Below, piece after piece: positions 1 through 8,121 of a stretch of DNA of 64,000 nt. This DNA comes from an uncultured Acetatifactor sp. (GTDB lineage: Bacteria > Bacillota > Clostridia > Lachnospirales > Lachnospiraceae). Each line of letters starts with the position of its first letter. The first letter of the stretch is position 1. The notes beneath the pieces were generated by a model that made no database searches, was not told where the DNA came from, and saw only the letters and a list, made by a program, of their open reading frames with translations. The DNA is taken from NCBI GenBank assembly GCA_910589655.1, contig CAJUTJ010000065.1, positions 51,036 through 115,035 on the forward strand, in the 5' to 3' direction. The position numbers and the translations under genes were made by a program.

Positions 1-984
1 ACTTTTGCGGAGAAGCTTTCCCGTCATGCTTCCGAGGTGGATGTGTACCATATGGGAAAATACAAGGGGCTGGGCTCCAGACACAATGTGCGCCACTGGG
101 GCTGTCCCTGTAAGGAAGCCCGTATCGCTATGGCTTCCCACCACCGCTATCTATATTATATGACGGGGGACAGACGGCTGGAGGACATTTTCGAAGAGCT
201 GAAGGATAACGAACTCAGCTTTCTGAACAAAGATCCTCTGGGAGATTTTTTCGATAAAAAGGATATGGTTTACCCCAGTCATGCGAGAAGCGGTCCTGAT
301 TGGTCTTCCCTGTGCTCCAATTGGATGACGCAGTGGGAAAGATTTAATGACGAGCGGTATTTAAATAAGATCCGTGTGGGCATCGAGGACATAAAACAAG
401 CTCCGCTGCAGCTGGTATCGGGTCCTGATTTTGAATTTGACCCCCATACATGCCATTTACGATACATCGGGGAGAGAACCACGGGAGGCTGCCATCTGCA
501 GATCTGCATGGGTGCGCCGCAGGTGTGGACGGAGCTGGGTGATTTGATGGAAGATGAAGACTGGAAACGTATGGTGGCAAATCTAGGGCGTTTTTATTAT
601 CTGCCCAGAGAAGAGCAGCTGGAGGAATCCGGCGGGCTGGTGGGCAGCCGGGAATTCAGCCTGCCCTTTATGGCCGCCGGTATTGCCGCATACGGCGCAT
701 GGTATTTGCAGGATGAAGTGCTTGCCATGAGGACTTGGAGAATACTGCTGCATACACAGATCAGCAAAGAGAACCAAGAAGGTTTTCGATACAGTCTTTT
801 ACAAGACGTGGGCAATCGGGAGCAGTTAAAAGAGATTCCATGGATTACCACCAATTTTGTGTCACAGTTCTGTCTGAATGTGATTATGGCGTTGGAATTT
901 CTCAAGGACAAGCTGCCCGAAACCATGGAAGAGGCAGTGAAATTGGTGTCGGATCTGGATGACAGTACTTTTCGGAAGGCATAA
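1..984 (+). CDS. partial protein, (alpha/alpha)-toroid glycosidase-like
   Basis: The reading frame is open from the first base of the window, so the N-terminus lies upstream; 327 codons are visible before the TAA at 982-984. The sequence has the look of all-helical six-hairpin glycosidase or lyase proteins: an early HWGCPC segment, a YYMTGD helix-repeat motif and many Trp/Tyr residues. I cannot name the family precisely. It is followed after 139 bp by a GH88 unsaturated glucuronyl hydrolase on the same strand, so a role in breaking down a uronic-acid-containing polysaccharide is a reasonable inference. An internal GTG at 37 should not be taken as the true start. Confidence 0.6.
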   Translation, partial: TFAEKLSRHASEVDVYHMGKYKGLGSRHNVRHWGCPCKEARIAMASHHRYLYYMTGDRRLEDIFEELKDNELSFLNKDPLGDFFDKKDMVYPSHARSGPDWSSLCSNWMTQWERFNDERYLNKIRVGIEDIKQAPLQLVSGPDFEFDPHTCHLRYIGERTTGGCHLQICMGAPQVWTELGDLMEDEDWKRMVANLGRFYYLPREEQLEESGGLVGSREFSLPFMAAGIAAYGAWYLQDEVLAMRTWRILLHTQISKENQEGFRYSLLQDVGNREQLKEIPWITTNFVSQFCLNVIMALEFLKDKLPETMEEAVKLVSDLDDSTFRKA

Positions 985-1123
985 CCGTTTTCCCGGAGGC
1001 GGGTTCATGGACGGTATATGACGCCGTTGAAGACGGCTCCGGGAATTGAAACCAAATTGTCATAAACGGAATGTTGTTTGCAAGGGATACTGTTTGTATA
1101 TAGACAACCGGTACAGGAGGATT

Positions 1124-2263
1124 ATGAATATGAAATATAATATTACCGTCCAAGAACAGGAATGGGCGCAGCAGATATGGGAGAAGCTGGAAAAAAAGCT
1201 TTCGGCGCAGAATGAGCGTCTGGGAAGCAGAATGCCCTATATTCCGGTGAACGGCAGATATGAGGATATGGGAGAGGAGCATTTGACATGGTGGACCAAC
1301 AGCTTTTGGAGCGGTATTCTCTGGCAGGCGTACCATGCCACGGGAAAGCAGTGTTATGCGGAGAATGCAGCTGCCACAGAGGAAAGACTGGACCGTGCCT
1401 TGGAGGAGTATACGGGGCTTGACCATGATATCGGCTTTCTGTGGCTTCATACGGCAGTGGCTGATTACCGGTTGACGGGGAATGAACGGTCCAAGCTTCG
1501 GGGAGTCCGCGCAGCGTCTGTTTTGGCAAGCCGCTTTCAGCCTGCCGGGAATTATATCCGTGCATGGAACCATGGAGAAGACAGCGTGGCCATCATCGAT
1601 TGTCTGATGAATCTGCCGATACTTTACTGGGCCAGCGAGGTTACGGGAGATTCCGCATGGAAAAAGCTTGCCATGGCTCATGCGGATACGGCTCTCCGGG
1701 AGATACTCAGACCGGACGGCTCCAGCAACCATATTGTAGCTTTTGACCGGGAATCAGGGGAAGTGACGAAGAAGCCCGGAGGACAGGGATATGGCGAGGG
1801 CTCCTCATGGACAAGGGGGCAGGCATGGGCGATATACGGTATGGCCTTATCCTACCGCCACACCGGAAAGCAGGAATACTTGGATGCTTCCAAACGGACA
1901 GCTCACTATTTTCTGGCAAATGCGGCGCTGACGGACTATGACGTGGTCATAGACTTCAGGGCGCCGGCGGAACCTGTTTACTATGACAATACCGCGGCAG
2001 CCTGTGCGGCCTGCGGCTTGTTGGAGCTGTCGGAGCATGTGCCTGAGCTGGAGAAGCCCCTTTATGTAAAATCGGCGGTGAAGCTGCTGCAGAGGCTGAC
2101 GGAGCGTTTCTGTAACTGGATGACGGAAGAGGACGGTATTACCACAAAGGGCAGCGCCCGCTATGACAGAGCTTCCGACAGGGAAGTGCCGATTATTTAC
2201 GGAGATTACTTTCTTGCGGAAGGAATCCTCCGATTGCTGGGGAAAGATTTTTTGATCTGGTAG
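1124..2263 (+). CDS. unsaturated glucuronyl hydrolase (GH88)
   Basis: This 379-residue cytoplasmic enzyme would hydrate and cleave the unsaturated uronic acid at the non-reducing end of oligosaccharides made by polysaccharide lyases. GH88 features are clear: a WWTNSFW motif near the N-terminus, LDHDIGF with Asp102, and IIDCLMN with Asp159. The last two match the catalytic Asp pair of Bacillus UGL in context and spacing. An SSWTRGQAWAIYG segment forms the characteristic toroid strand. The ATG at 1124 is preferred over one at 1046 because ACAGGAGG precedes it by a few bases. There is no signal peptide, consistent with intracellular oligosaccharide processing. The partial gene upstream probably belongs to the same operon. 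Confidence 0.93.
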   Translation: MNMKYNITVQEQEWAQQIWEKLEKKLSAQNERLGSRMPYIPVNGRYEDMGEEHLTWWTNSFWSGILWQAYHATGKQCYAENAAATEERLDRALEEYTGLDHDIGFLWLHTAVADYRLTGNERSKLRGVRAASVLASRFQPAGNYIRAWNHGEDSVAIIDCLMNLPILYWASEVTGDSAWKKLAMAHADTALREILRPDGSSNHIVAFDRESGEVTKKPGGQGYGEGSSWTRGQAWAIYGMALSYRHTGKQEYLDASKRTAHYFLANAALTDYDVVIDFRAPAEPVYYDNTAAACAACGLLELSEHVPELEKPLYVKSAVKLLQRLTERFCNWMTEEDGITTKGSARYDRASDREVPIIYGDYFLAEGILRLLGKDFLIW

Positions 2264-2393
2264 AGTGGCATTTTGCGGCTCTTTCACTTCCGGACATGCC
2301 GACGCAGCCGGTACAAACATTCCGCTGCATTCCATATCCATATGGAATGAACGGGATTTTCCAATGACAATAAGCAGACGGAGGATAGATGAG

Positions 2394-2810
2394 ATGAATG
2401 CTTTACTGGACAGGAATTTATGTCCCGATTTAGAGACAGTTGCACAATATATCGGAAATCCCGTATTTATGCAATTTTGCGCCCAAATGAAAGAGAGATA
2501 TCAATGTACGGAAAAAATTGAGTTCAGTTCCTGCAGTTTGGAAAAAGGATGGAATGTCAAATTTAAGAAATCAGGGAAAACTTTATGTACCATATATCCG
2601 CGGGAGGGTTACTTTACGGTGATGGTGGTAATAGGGACAAAGGAAAAAGGTTCCGTTGAAGCAATATTATCAGGCTGCAATGCGGAGCTGCAGGAGGTCT
2701 ATTACCAAACCAAAGAAGGGAACGGCCAAAAGTGGCTGATGCTCGACTTGGAAGATATGGGACAAATGTATGAAGATATTTTTCGTCTCATTGATATCCG
2801 CAAGGGCTAG
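2394..2810 (+). CDS. DUF3788 family protein
   Basis: This 138-residue protein resembles DUF3788, a small family of unknown function that is frequent in Clostridia. The sequence runs from an N-terminal helix (MNALLDRNLCPD) to a central GWNVKFKKSGKTLCTIYP segment and a conserved GYFTVMVVIG strand. The reading frame is open from 2265, but GGAGG at 2380-2384 sits 9 bases before the ATG at 2394, and homologues are about this length, so the downstream start is preferred. The skipped upstream part of the frame (about 2283-2330) overlaps a copy of the GACGCAGCCGGTACAAACA repeat motif, which also argues against the longer start. Function unknown. Confidence 0.75.
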   Translation: MNALLDRNLCPDLETVAQYIGNPVFMQFCAQMKERYQCTEKIEFSSCSLEKGWNVKFKKSGKTLCTIYPREGYFTVMVVIGTKEKGSVEAILSGCNAELQEVYYQTKEGNGQKWLMLDLEDMGQMYEDIFRLIDIRKG

Positions 2811-2841
2811 CAAAGCAGCGGAAGAGAAAACGCTGCATATA

Positions 2842-2870
2842 TCCGCCTGAAATCGGAGATTTCAGGCGGA
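2842..2870. terminator. hairpin between convergent genes
   Basis: A perfect 12-bp stem (TCCGCCTGAAAT at 2842-2853 and its complement at 2859-2870) with a 5-base loop lies between the convergent genes ending at 2810 and 2879. There is no adjacent U-run on the plus strand. Its position suggests a bidirectional transcription stop. Confidence 0.55.
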
Positions 2871-2878
2871 AGGACATC

Positions 2879-3652
2879 TTATTTTTTCAGGGCTTGGCTT
2901 AATCGGCCCGGCACGCTTCTGGGGCCTCTGACCGCAGAAATCCCGTATTTATTTCTTAGCTGCTCGAAAGTAAAACGATGGGGCTGATACCGTTTTAGCA
3001 GTTTTAGCTTCATCAGGCTTTTAATGGTAAGATGATTGTCCTGATAGTTATACGGGATATCGGTTTCCAAGACTTTACATTTATACAGAACAGCCGATAT
3101 AGGCGCGGCAACGTACAGAAACACCGTATCTTTGGCTTTGATACCCTTGCCTTGCTTCCAATCGATTGTATCCGCGGCATCAAATGCGTGTTCTATATCG
3201 TAATATTTTGGATTTGCCGGAACAATCCATTCCTTGGGAGGTCTGGTTTGTGCCCGTATTTCCTTGGAAGCAGTCGCTTGATAACTCATATCTACCATAT
3301 CGCAGATCTCGTCAAAGGGAACCGTACCGTCTAAGAGAATGGATATCCAATGCCCTTTATTCATGTGGTAACCCGGATAGTATCCCTTTTGTTGAAGCAG
3401 GATATCGTGGAGCATGTGATCATTGGTTTTCACATTCAGGATCCAGACATCTCCTTGCCCCGAAAGGCCAAGCTTGCTTTTCGGTATGTCCATTATTAAA
3501 GCATACCATTTTCGATTGTCGTCATGACGGAAAATACCGCTGTTTGGCGAGCTTTTCCATAGATATTCTATTTTGCCCTTATAACTCTTTTTGACATACT
3601 CAAGAATTGCTTCTTTTAAGGAATCGCTGTTTAATCTATTATCTTTGTCCAT
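2879..3652 (-). CDS. MmcQ/YjbR-like domain plus EVE-like C-terminal domain
   Basis: This is a 257-residue two-part protein. The N-terminal ~140 residues match the MmcQ/YjbR fold, with RKWYALIMDIPKSKLGL, VWILNVK and the YHMNKGHWISILLDG motif. The C-terminal half (NPKYYDIEHAF, IDWKQGKGIKAKDTVFLYV, AVLYKCKV) resembles the PUA-like EVE domain. YjbR proteins are small putative DNA-binding proteins, and EVE-like domains can bind modified bases, but no function is proven for this fusion. The ATG at 3652 is chosen because the longer frame lacks family similarity. The gene overlaps the 3' end of the upstream GNAT gene by 14 bases, so the two are likely co-transcribed. Confidence 0.75.
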   Translation of the reverse strand: MDKDNRLNSDSLKEAILEYVKKSYKGKIEYLWKSSPNSGIFRHDDNRKWYALIMDIPKSKLGLSGQGDVWILNVKTNDHMLHDILLQQKGYYPGYHMNKGHWISILLDGTVPFDEICDMVDMSYQATASKEIRAQTRPPKEWIVPANPKYYDIEHAFDAADTIDWKQGKGIKAKDTVFLYVAAPISAVLYKCKVLETDIPYNYQDNHLTIKSLMKLKLLKRYQPHRFTFEQLRNKYGISAVRGPRSVPGRLSQALKK

Positions 3653-4208
3653 ATGCTTCTCTTTCTGCATTGGCATCCCTATCGGTGCCACCGGATACCG
3701 CTGCCTTTTGTCCTGAAACTGTTCGATATACTGTATTCAGGGTTTCACTATGCCGCATACTCCTTGCTTTTTCCATAACATAGTTGGTTAGGAATATTCC
3801 CTGCCGTTCAACCTGCTGTTCCTTTATCACCCGATATCCCCTTTTGGCAAAAAAGGGTTTTGCGGTAATGGAGGCATGGGTAATAATGTTTCCATGGACT
3901 GTTTTCTCCAGTTCGTCGCAAATGGCGGTGGCAATGCCTCTTCCCTGATAATCCATATGCACGTACAAGCGGTCAAGATATCCTGTCTCATCAATATCGC
4001 CAAAGCCCGCGATCATATCGTTTTCCACTGCAACGACAGTATGATGCGCCTGAAAGGATTGGTTCCATTTATCCGCATCCGCCTTTCCGGGAGCCCACAC
4101 ATCCAGTTGTTCTTTTGTGTAGTCTTTTGCGTTGACCTTATGGACGGTATTGTAAAAAAGCTCTGTCAGTTCCACACAATCTGAGGGGGTATATTTGCGA
4201 AGCTGCAT
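3639..4208 (-). CDS. GNAT family N-acetyltransferase
   Basis: This 189-residue GNAT starts MQLRKYTPSDC and contains the acetyl-CoA binding signature RLYVHMDYQGRGIATAI (the Q/RxxGxG/A motif). A second beta-strand/helix region follows, with the typical AKPFFAKRGY segment. The substrate cannot be predicted. The start at 4208 has a good site (GACAGGAGAG) upstream. The last ~35 residues after YVMEKARS are not typical of the domain and are Ala/Gly/Asp rich, so the C-terminal tail may be poorly constrained. It overlaps the MmcQ/YjbR-EVE-like gene and is divergent from the secreted-protein gene at 4497. Confidence 0.85.
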   Translation of the reverse strand: MQLRKYTPSDCVELTELFYNTVHKVNAKDYTKEQLDVWAPGKADADKWNQSFQAHHTVVAVENDMIAGFGDIDETGYLDRLYVHMDYQGRGIATAICDELEKTVHGNIITHASITAKPFFAKRGYRVIKEQQVERQGIFLTNYVMEKARSMRHSETLNTVYRTVSGQKAAVSGGTDRDANAEREAYGQR

Positions 4209-4416
4209 GTTTTCTCTCCTGTCTGTCATTCTGAGTAAAATCATACCACATCCGTTCCTTTCTTTCTATAGGGAATGGGAAAATGCGCCGTAAAACAAAA
4301 CAGGCCGTTGTTTTTGGGGATCTGGCATTGTCTTTTACATAGCAGCTTTTTCGCCGGCGGGAGGTTACCGGAGACTCGTAAAGGAAGAGAGGAAGGAAAG
4401 TGGTTCAGGAAAGAAC

Positions 4417-4445
4417 TTGACATCGGAGGATGAAAACGCTACGGT
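4417..4445 (+). promoter_or_regulatory. candidate sigma-A promoter for the secreted protein gene
   Basis: TTGACA at 4417-4422, a 17-base spacer, then TACGGT at 4440-4445. Transcription would begin near 4452, beyond the ATG at 4449, which supports the downstream start at 4497 for the following gene. Confidence 0.5.
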
Positions 4446-4496
4446 AATATGGTGATGTTAAAGACGGAAATTTGGGGAAAGAACGGGGGAATGATA

Positions 4497-6092
4497 ATGA
4501 GAAGGATGCAAAGGCTGATTATGGCAAGTGCCGCTATTATCATAAATTTGTTTTTGTGGTCAGGTTTCGGATCTCAGGCGAAATCGGAGCCGATAGAAAA
4601 ATTTCCGGAGGAATTGGTTGAACTGCTGGAGGATGCTTTTCAGGAGGATGGCTGGCGGGGAGTGCGGGAACTGTTGGCAGCGGAAGGCAGTTCCGGTGTA
4701 ATCGGGCAGCAGTCGGAAACGGACGTAATTCCGGCTTGGAACAGAGTGAGAGAGTTGACCGAAAAAGAGATTTTCCGGCATTTTCCGTTGATTGAGGAAT
4801 ATCAGGATCAGATCATTTATGAATACGAACCATATGATGCCGTTTCTCATCTGTATCGGGTGCCGAAGGAACTCTGCAATATATATTATCTGCCGGAAAG
4901 TGACAAAGGAGAATATGCGTTTCTTTATTGTTCGGGAAAGAGCGGCGGGGAAGATGCTTATTCTGTCCGTCTGGCAGCTGCCACGGACTATGGGATTGCC
5001 ACGGCGGCGGAATTTGACACTCAAAATAATATCGGAGAGATGTTTCGCTTCGGACAGGAATATTACTTTATTTACGGTTGGAAGAATGATGTTACGGCGG
5101 AGGGCGGATATGACGGATTTATGCTGCACAGGCTTACCGTAAACCCGAAATGTGACACGCTTTTGGCACGGTACACACCGGAGGGAGAATTTATCCTTAC
5201 GGAAGGAGAGATATTTGTGACGGAAAAGAAAGAAGACCTCTTTACTATGTCGGAGCGTAGGATAGGTCAGTTCGGTTACATTGTCTATGATAATTTCCGG
5301 GATTTTGAGGAGGAGAGGAATCTTCCTTTTGCCGATCACAGAACCTTTGAGCGGCTGAAGGAGGCATATGCGGCAATAGAGTTTGAGGGGGAGTATCTGG
5401 TGTGCGATGAGGAGACAAACACCGTTTATCTGGAGGCTTTCCGCAGATTGGTGCAAAACGAAGTGACATTTTATGATCCGGAGAAGGAGCAGGATTTTTT
5501 CTTGAAAGATTATGAGGGGATACAATATGACATAGAGGAGGAGGGAAAATATGATCCGGATCGTTTTGAGTACTATTTTTTTGATGCGGATGGAGACGGA
5601 TTCCCTGACATGGGTATACTGGAGGAGTATCCGGACGGACATTCCGCGTTCCTCTATCTGTTCCGGTATGATATGGTTACGGAGACATATCGCTTGTGGA
5701 ATACTTTATATCCTCCTTATGATACCCTCCTTGGGACGAGAAAGGTATTGGAGTATGACGGGGTTCACATGAAAATAGATTACGGCTATTATCAGCTGGA
5801 CGGGGAAGGGAAAGTAGAATACAGTGCATATCTGTATTATCTGCCCTTGAATATGACGGAACAGATCTGTCTCGTCATGCTGCCGGCGTATGCTGACCCT
5901 TCTCTGAATGAGGATGTGTCGGGGGAGATGAAACAATGCGGAATTTATGCAAAGAAGACGGGAAAGTGGTATTTCCGTGTCACTGAAGAGCAGTTCGGAG
6001 AGTTGGACGAAGCTTTCCGGGAGGCATATGAATCGACGAAGGAGCGGGAGCAAACAGTGCTTTATACTTATAAGGAGCTTTTTGAAAGATAA
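4497..6092 (+). CDS. secreted protein of unknown function with a Ca-binding-like loop
   Basis: This 531-residue protein begins with a basic n-region (MRRMQRL) and a hydrophobic core (IMASAAIIINLFLWSGFG), so it is probably exported; there is no lipobox. The body is rich in Glu, Tyr and Asp. Near residue 360 it contains FDADGDGFPD, an Asp-rich loop like those of dockerin, EF-hand or FG-GAP repeats. Other stretches (FYLYRYD-like, MKIDYGYYQLDGEG) suggest beta-structure. I do not recognise a named family. The start at 4497 is preceded by GGGGGA at 4485-4490 with a 6-base spacing. It stands alone in its orientation. Confidence 0.7.
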   Translation: MRRMQRLIMASAAIIINLFLWSGFGSQAKSEPIEKFPEELVELLEDAFQEDGWRGVRELLAAEGSSGVIGQQSETDVIPAWNRVRELTEKEIFRHFPLIEEYQDQIIYEYEPYDAVSHLYRVPKELCNIYYLPESDKGEYAFLYCSGKSGGEDAYSVRLAAATDYGIATAAEFDTQNNIGEMFRFGQEYYFIYGWKNDVTAEGGYDGFMLHRLTVNPKCDTLLARYTPEGEFILTEGEIFVTEKKEDLFTMSERRIGQFGYIVYDNFRDFEEERNLPFADHRTFERLKEAYAAIEFEGEYLVCDEETNTVYLEAFRRLVQNEVTFYDPEKEQDFFLKDYEGIQYDIEEEGKYDPDRFEYYFFDADGDGFPDMGILEEYPDGHSAFLYLFRYDMVTETYRLWNTLYPPYDTLLGTRKVLEYDGVHMKIDYGYYQLDGEGKVEYSAYLYYLPLNMTEQICLVMLPAYADPSLNEDVSGEMKQCGIYAKKTGKWYFRVTEEQFGELDEAFREAYESTKEREQTVLYTYKELFER

Positions 6093-6128
6093 CATTTTGT
6101 CACGAAGCGAACGGTAACAATATTTGGT

Positions 6129-6260
6129 GTTGCTGTTCACTCCGTTCACGGCAACCTATGCACAGAAATCGCAAAACAGCGATTTCGCGCATGTCTGTCT
6201 CGGGTTTATCACGCAAAACAGCGTGAAAACACCTCGCGGAGACAGCGAGTGAACAGTAAC
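6129..6260 (-). mobile_element. 132-bp MITE, copy A, with 8-bp target duplication
   Basis: A non-coding element with inverted ends (GTTGCTGTTCACT at the left, AGTGAACAGTAAC at the right). It is flanked on both sides by TATTTGGT (6121-6128 and 6261-6268), an 8-bp target-site duplication. Inside are small stem-loops: AAATCG/CGATTT, CACGC/GCGTG and CTCGC/GCGAG. It is about 93% identical, in opposite orientation, to 14088-14220. Another GAACGGTAAC end-like motif at 6109-6118 may be the scar of an older insertion. Confidence 0.88.
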
Positions 6261-6268
6261 TATTTGGT

Positions 6269-6573
6269 CTGACAGGAGCGCTTTATTATGAAAAATCTGT
6301 TTGCAAGATTTCACTGACTATGCTATGATAAGCGAAAGCATATTTTCTTTAAAGTAAATCCGTCTTATCTTTTTTCAAAAGCTTCAGAAAATCCATGCTT
6401 TGATTCCCATATTCCAAATCAATTAAGCAGGAGAGCTGAAGCGGTCCGCCTGCGTTGAAAAGCGTTCCAGAAGCGGAACGGACAATCCTTGTGTATTCGC
6501 CGGAGGCTCTGAGAAAGCGGTCATTAACTAGTGTTTTCTTAAAAGTAATTAAAATTTTCAGTTACGGAAAGGT
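6269..6573 (+). other. leader region of the hydrogenase gene; no gene seen
   Basis: About 300 bases without a credible ORF. It contains a perfect 6-bp stem (CGTTCC at 6463-6468, GGAACG at 6475-6480) and other GC-rich complementary segments between 6425 and 6525. This suggests a structured 5' leader, but I could not match it to any known riboswitch. Confidence 0.4.
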
Positions 6574-8076
6574 ATGGTGCTTAATATGAGTATGAGAGGA
6601 ATTGACACTCCTGTCAGACAAAAACGCAGGAAAGTGTTTAAGGAAGTGGCCGATTTGGCATATCATTCCACCAGTCTTAAGGATGATATGGAAGCGCTTC
6701 CCTATAAGATTGTAGACTATGAAGAGACTCAGTTTTTTGAGAGCGTTTACCGTGACAGGGCTATTGTCCGGGAGCGTATCCGTCTTGCCATGGGAATGAG
6801 TCTCAGGCCGGAGAACAGAGAGCGTCCGGGACATCTGACACAGGGGCTGGAAGAAAGCAACATCGATGAGAAATATTATGAACCTCCTCTGATGCAGGTG
6901 ATTCCTTCTGCCTGTAATGCCTGTCCTGAGAATAAATATGAGATCACCAGTTCCTGCATGGGCTGTGTTGCCCATCCTTGTCAGAGCGTCTGTCCCAAAG
7001 GCGCCATTGCTATGGTGGACGGCAAATCCGTAATTGATCAGGAGAAATGCATTCAATGCGGTAAATGTAAGGCTGTATGCCCCTATGATGCCATTTGTCA
7101 TAAGGAGCGGCCTTGTAAAGCAGCCTGCGGAATCGGAGCCATCAAGTCTGACCGATTCGGACGGGCTTATATAGACAATGATTTGTGCGTGTCCTGCGGC
7201 CAGTGCATGGTCAGCTGTCCCTTTGGCGCCATTGCTGATAAGTCCCAGATTTTTCAGCTCATCCGTGCCTTGCAGTCGGGGAGAAAGATTATCGCACAGG
7301 TAGCGCCGGCCTTTGTGGGGCAGTTTGGGCCGAAAGTGACACCTGATATTTTTAAAACGGCATTAAAAGAATTGGGCTTTGCCGATGTATATGAGACGGC
7401 ATTGGGCGCAGACTTAGGTTGTATGGCGGAGGCGGAGCATTATGTGAAGGAAGTTGCCACCGGCAATCAGTCTTTTGCCCTGACGTCCTGCTGCCCGTCA
7501 TGGTCTGTTATGGCAAAGAACTTGTTCCCGGAGACCATTGATAAGATCAGCAACGAGCTGACTCCCATGGTGGCTACGGCAAGAATAATCAAAAAGGAAC
7601 ATCCTGATGCCGGAGTAGTCTTTATCGGACCTTGCGCATCAAAGAAGCTGGAGGCCAGCCGCAGGACGATACGTTCCGATGTGGATTTCGTCATTACTTT
7701 TGAGGAATTGGCGGGAATGTTTGAGGCCAAAGGCATTTTGCTGGAAGAAATCAAAGCTATGGACGAGATGCGGGACGCAACCGGAGCCGGAAGAGGTTAC
7801 GGCGTGGCCGGAGGCGTAGCCAGCGCGATTGCGGAATGTATCCAAGCCTATTATCCCGGCACGGAAGTGAAAATCGAGCATGCGGAAAGTCTGGCGGAAT
7901 GTAAGAAAATGCTTCTGCTGGCAAAGGCGGGGAAAATGAACGGTTGTTTAATTGAAGGAATGGCTTGTCCGGGAGGCTGTATCGCCGGAGCCGGCACCAA
8001 CATTGCCATTCCTCAGGCGGCCAAGGAAGTGGCTGCATTTAAGGCGGAAGCGGCGGAAAGGGTGCCTGCGGAATAG
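6574..8076 (+). CDS. monomeric [FeFe]-hydrogenase, ferredoxin-like type
   Basis: This 500-residue protein carries N-terminal Cys clusters and the C-terminal H-cluster domain. CNACP, SCMGCVAHPCQSVCP, CIQCGKCKAVCP and CVSCGQCMVSCP supply several [4Fe-4S] sites (residues ~110-220). The H-cluster motifs are all present: L1 TSCCPSW (Cys306, Cys307), L2 GPCASKK (Cys354) and L3 EGMACPGGC (Cys465, Cys469). Residue numbers assume a start at 6574. The L1 and L2 variants differ from the TSCCPGW and MPCTxK of classical hydrogenases. They fit the less-studied ferredoxin-like monomeric branch (group B). The true start may be the ATG at 6586 or 6592, since the only purine-rich site (GGAAAGG, 6566-6572) nearly touches 6574. 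Likely role: H2 evolution or H2 sensing linked to ferredoxin. Confidence 0.9.
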   Translation: MVLNMSMRGIDTPVRQKRRKVFKEVADLAYHSTSLKDDMEALPYKIVDYEETQFFESVYRDRAIVRERIRLAMGMSLRPENRERPGHLTQGLEESNIDEKYYEPPLMQVIPSACNACPENKYEITSSCMGCVAHPCQSVCPKGAIAMVDGKSVIDQEKCIQCGKCKAVCPYDAICHKERPCKAACGIGAIKSDRFGRAYIDNDLCVSCGQCMVSCPFGAIADKSQIFQLIRALQSGRKIIAQVAPAFVGQFGPKVTPDIFKTALKELGFADVYETALGADLGCMAEAEHYVKEVATGNQSFALTSCCPSWSVMAKNLFPETIDKISNELTPMVATARIIKKEHPDAGVVFIGPCASKKLEASRRTIRSDVDFVITFEELAGMFEAKGILLEEIKAMDEMRDATGAGRGYGVAGGVASAIAECIQAYYPGTEVKIEHAESLAECKKMLLLAKAGKMNGCLIEGMACPGGCIAGAGTNIAIPQAAKEVAAFKAEAAERVPAE

Positions 8077-8121
8077 AATGGGCCGGCGGCCAGAACGGGA
8101 GAGGACAGGGAAGGATATAAA

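Noticed and set aside
902..1732. Long minus-strand open frame opposite the GH88 gene
   Set aside because: It overlaps a clearly recognised GH88 enzyme and has no family features; it is a shadow of the GC-rich third positions.
4560..5642. 360-codon minus-strand frame inside the secreted-protein gene
   Set aside because: No ribosome site or conserved motif, composition rich in Ile/Leu/Arg as expected of an antisense frame, and the plus-strand gene has a signal peptide and promoter.
6420..6525. TPP or glycine riboswitch before the hydrogenase
   Set aside because: A CTGAGA and a GGAGAG are present, but the other conserved parts of either riboswitch are missing.
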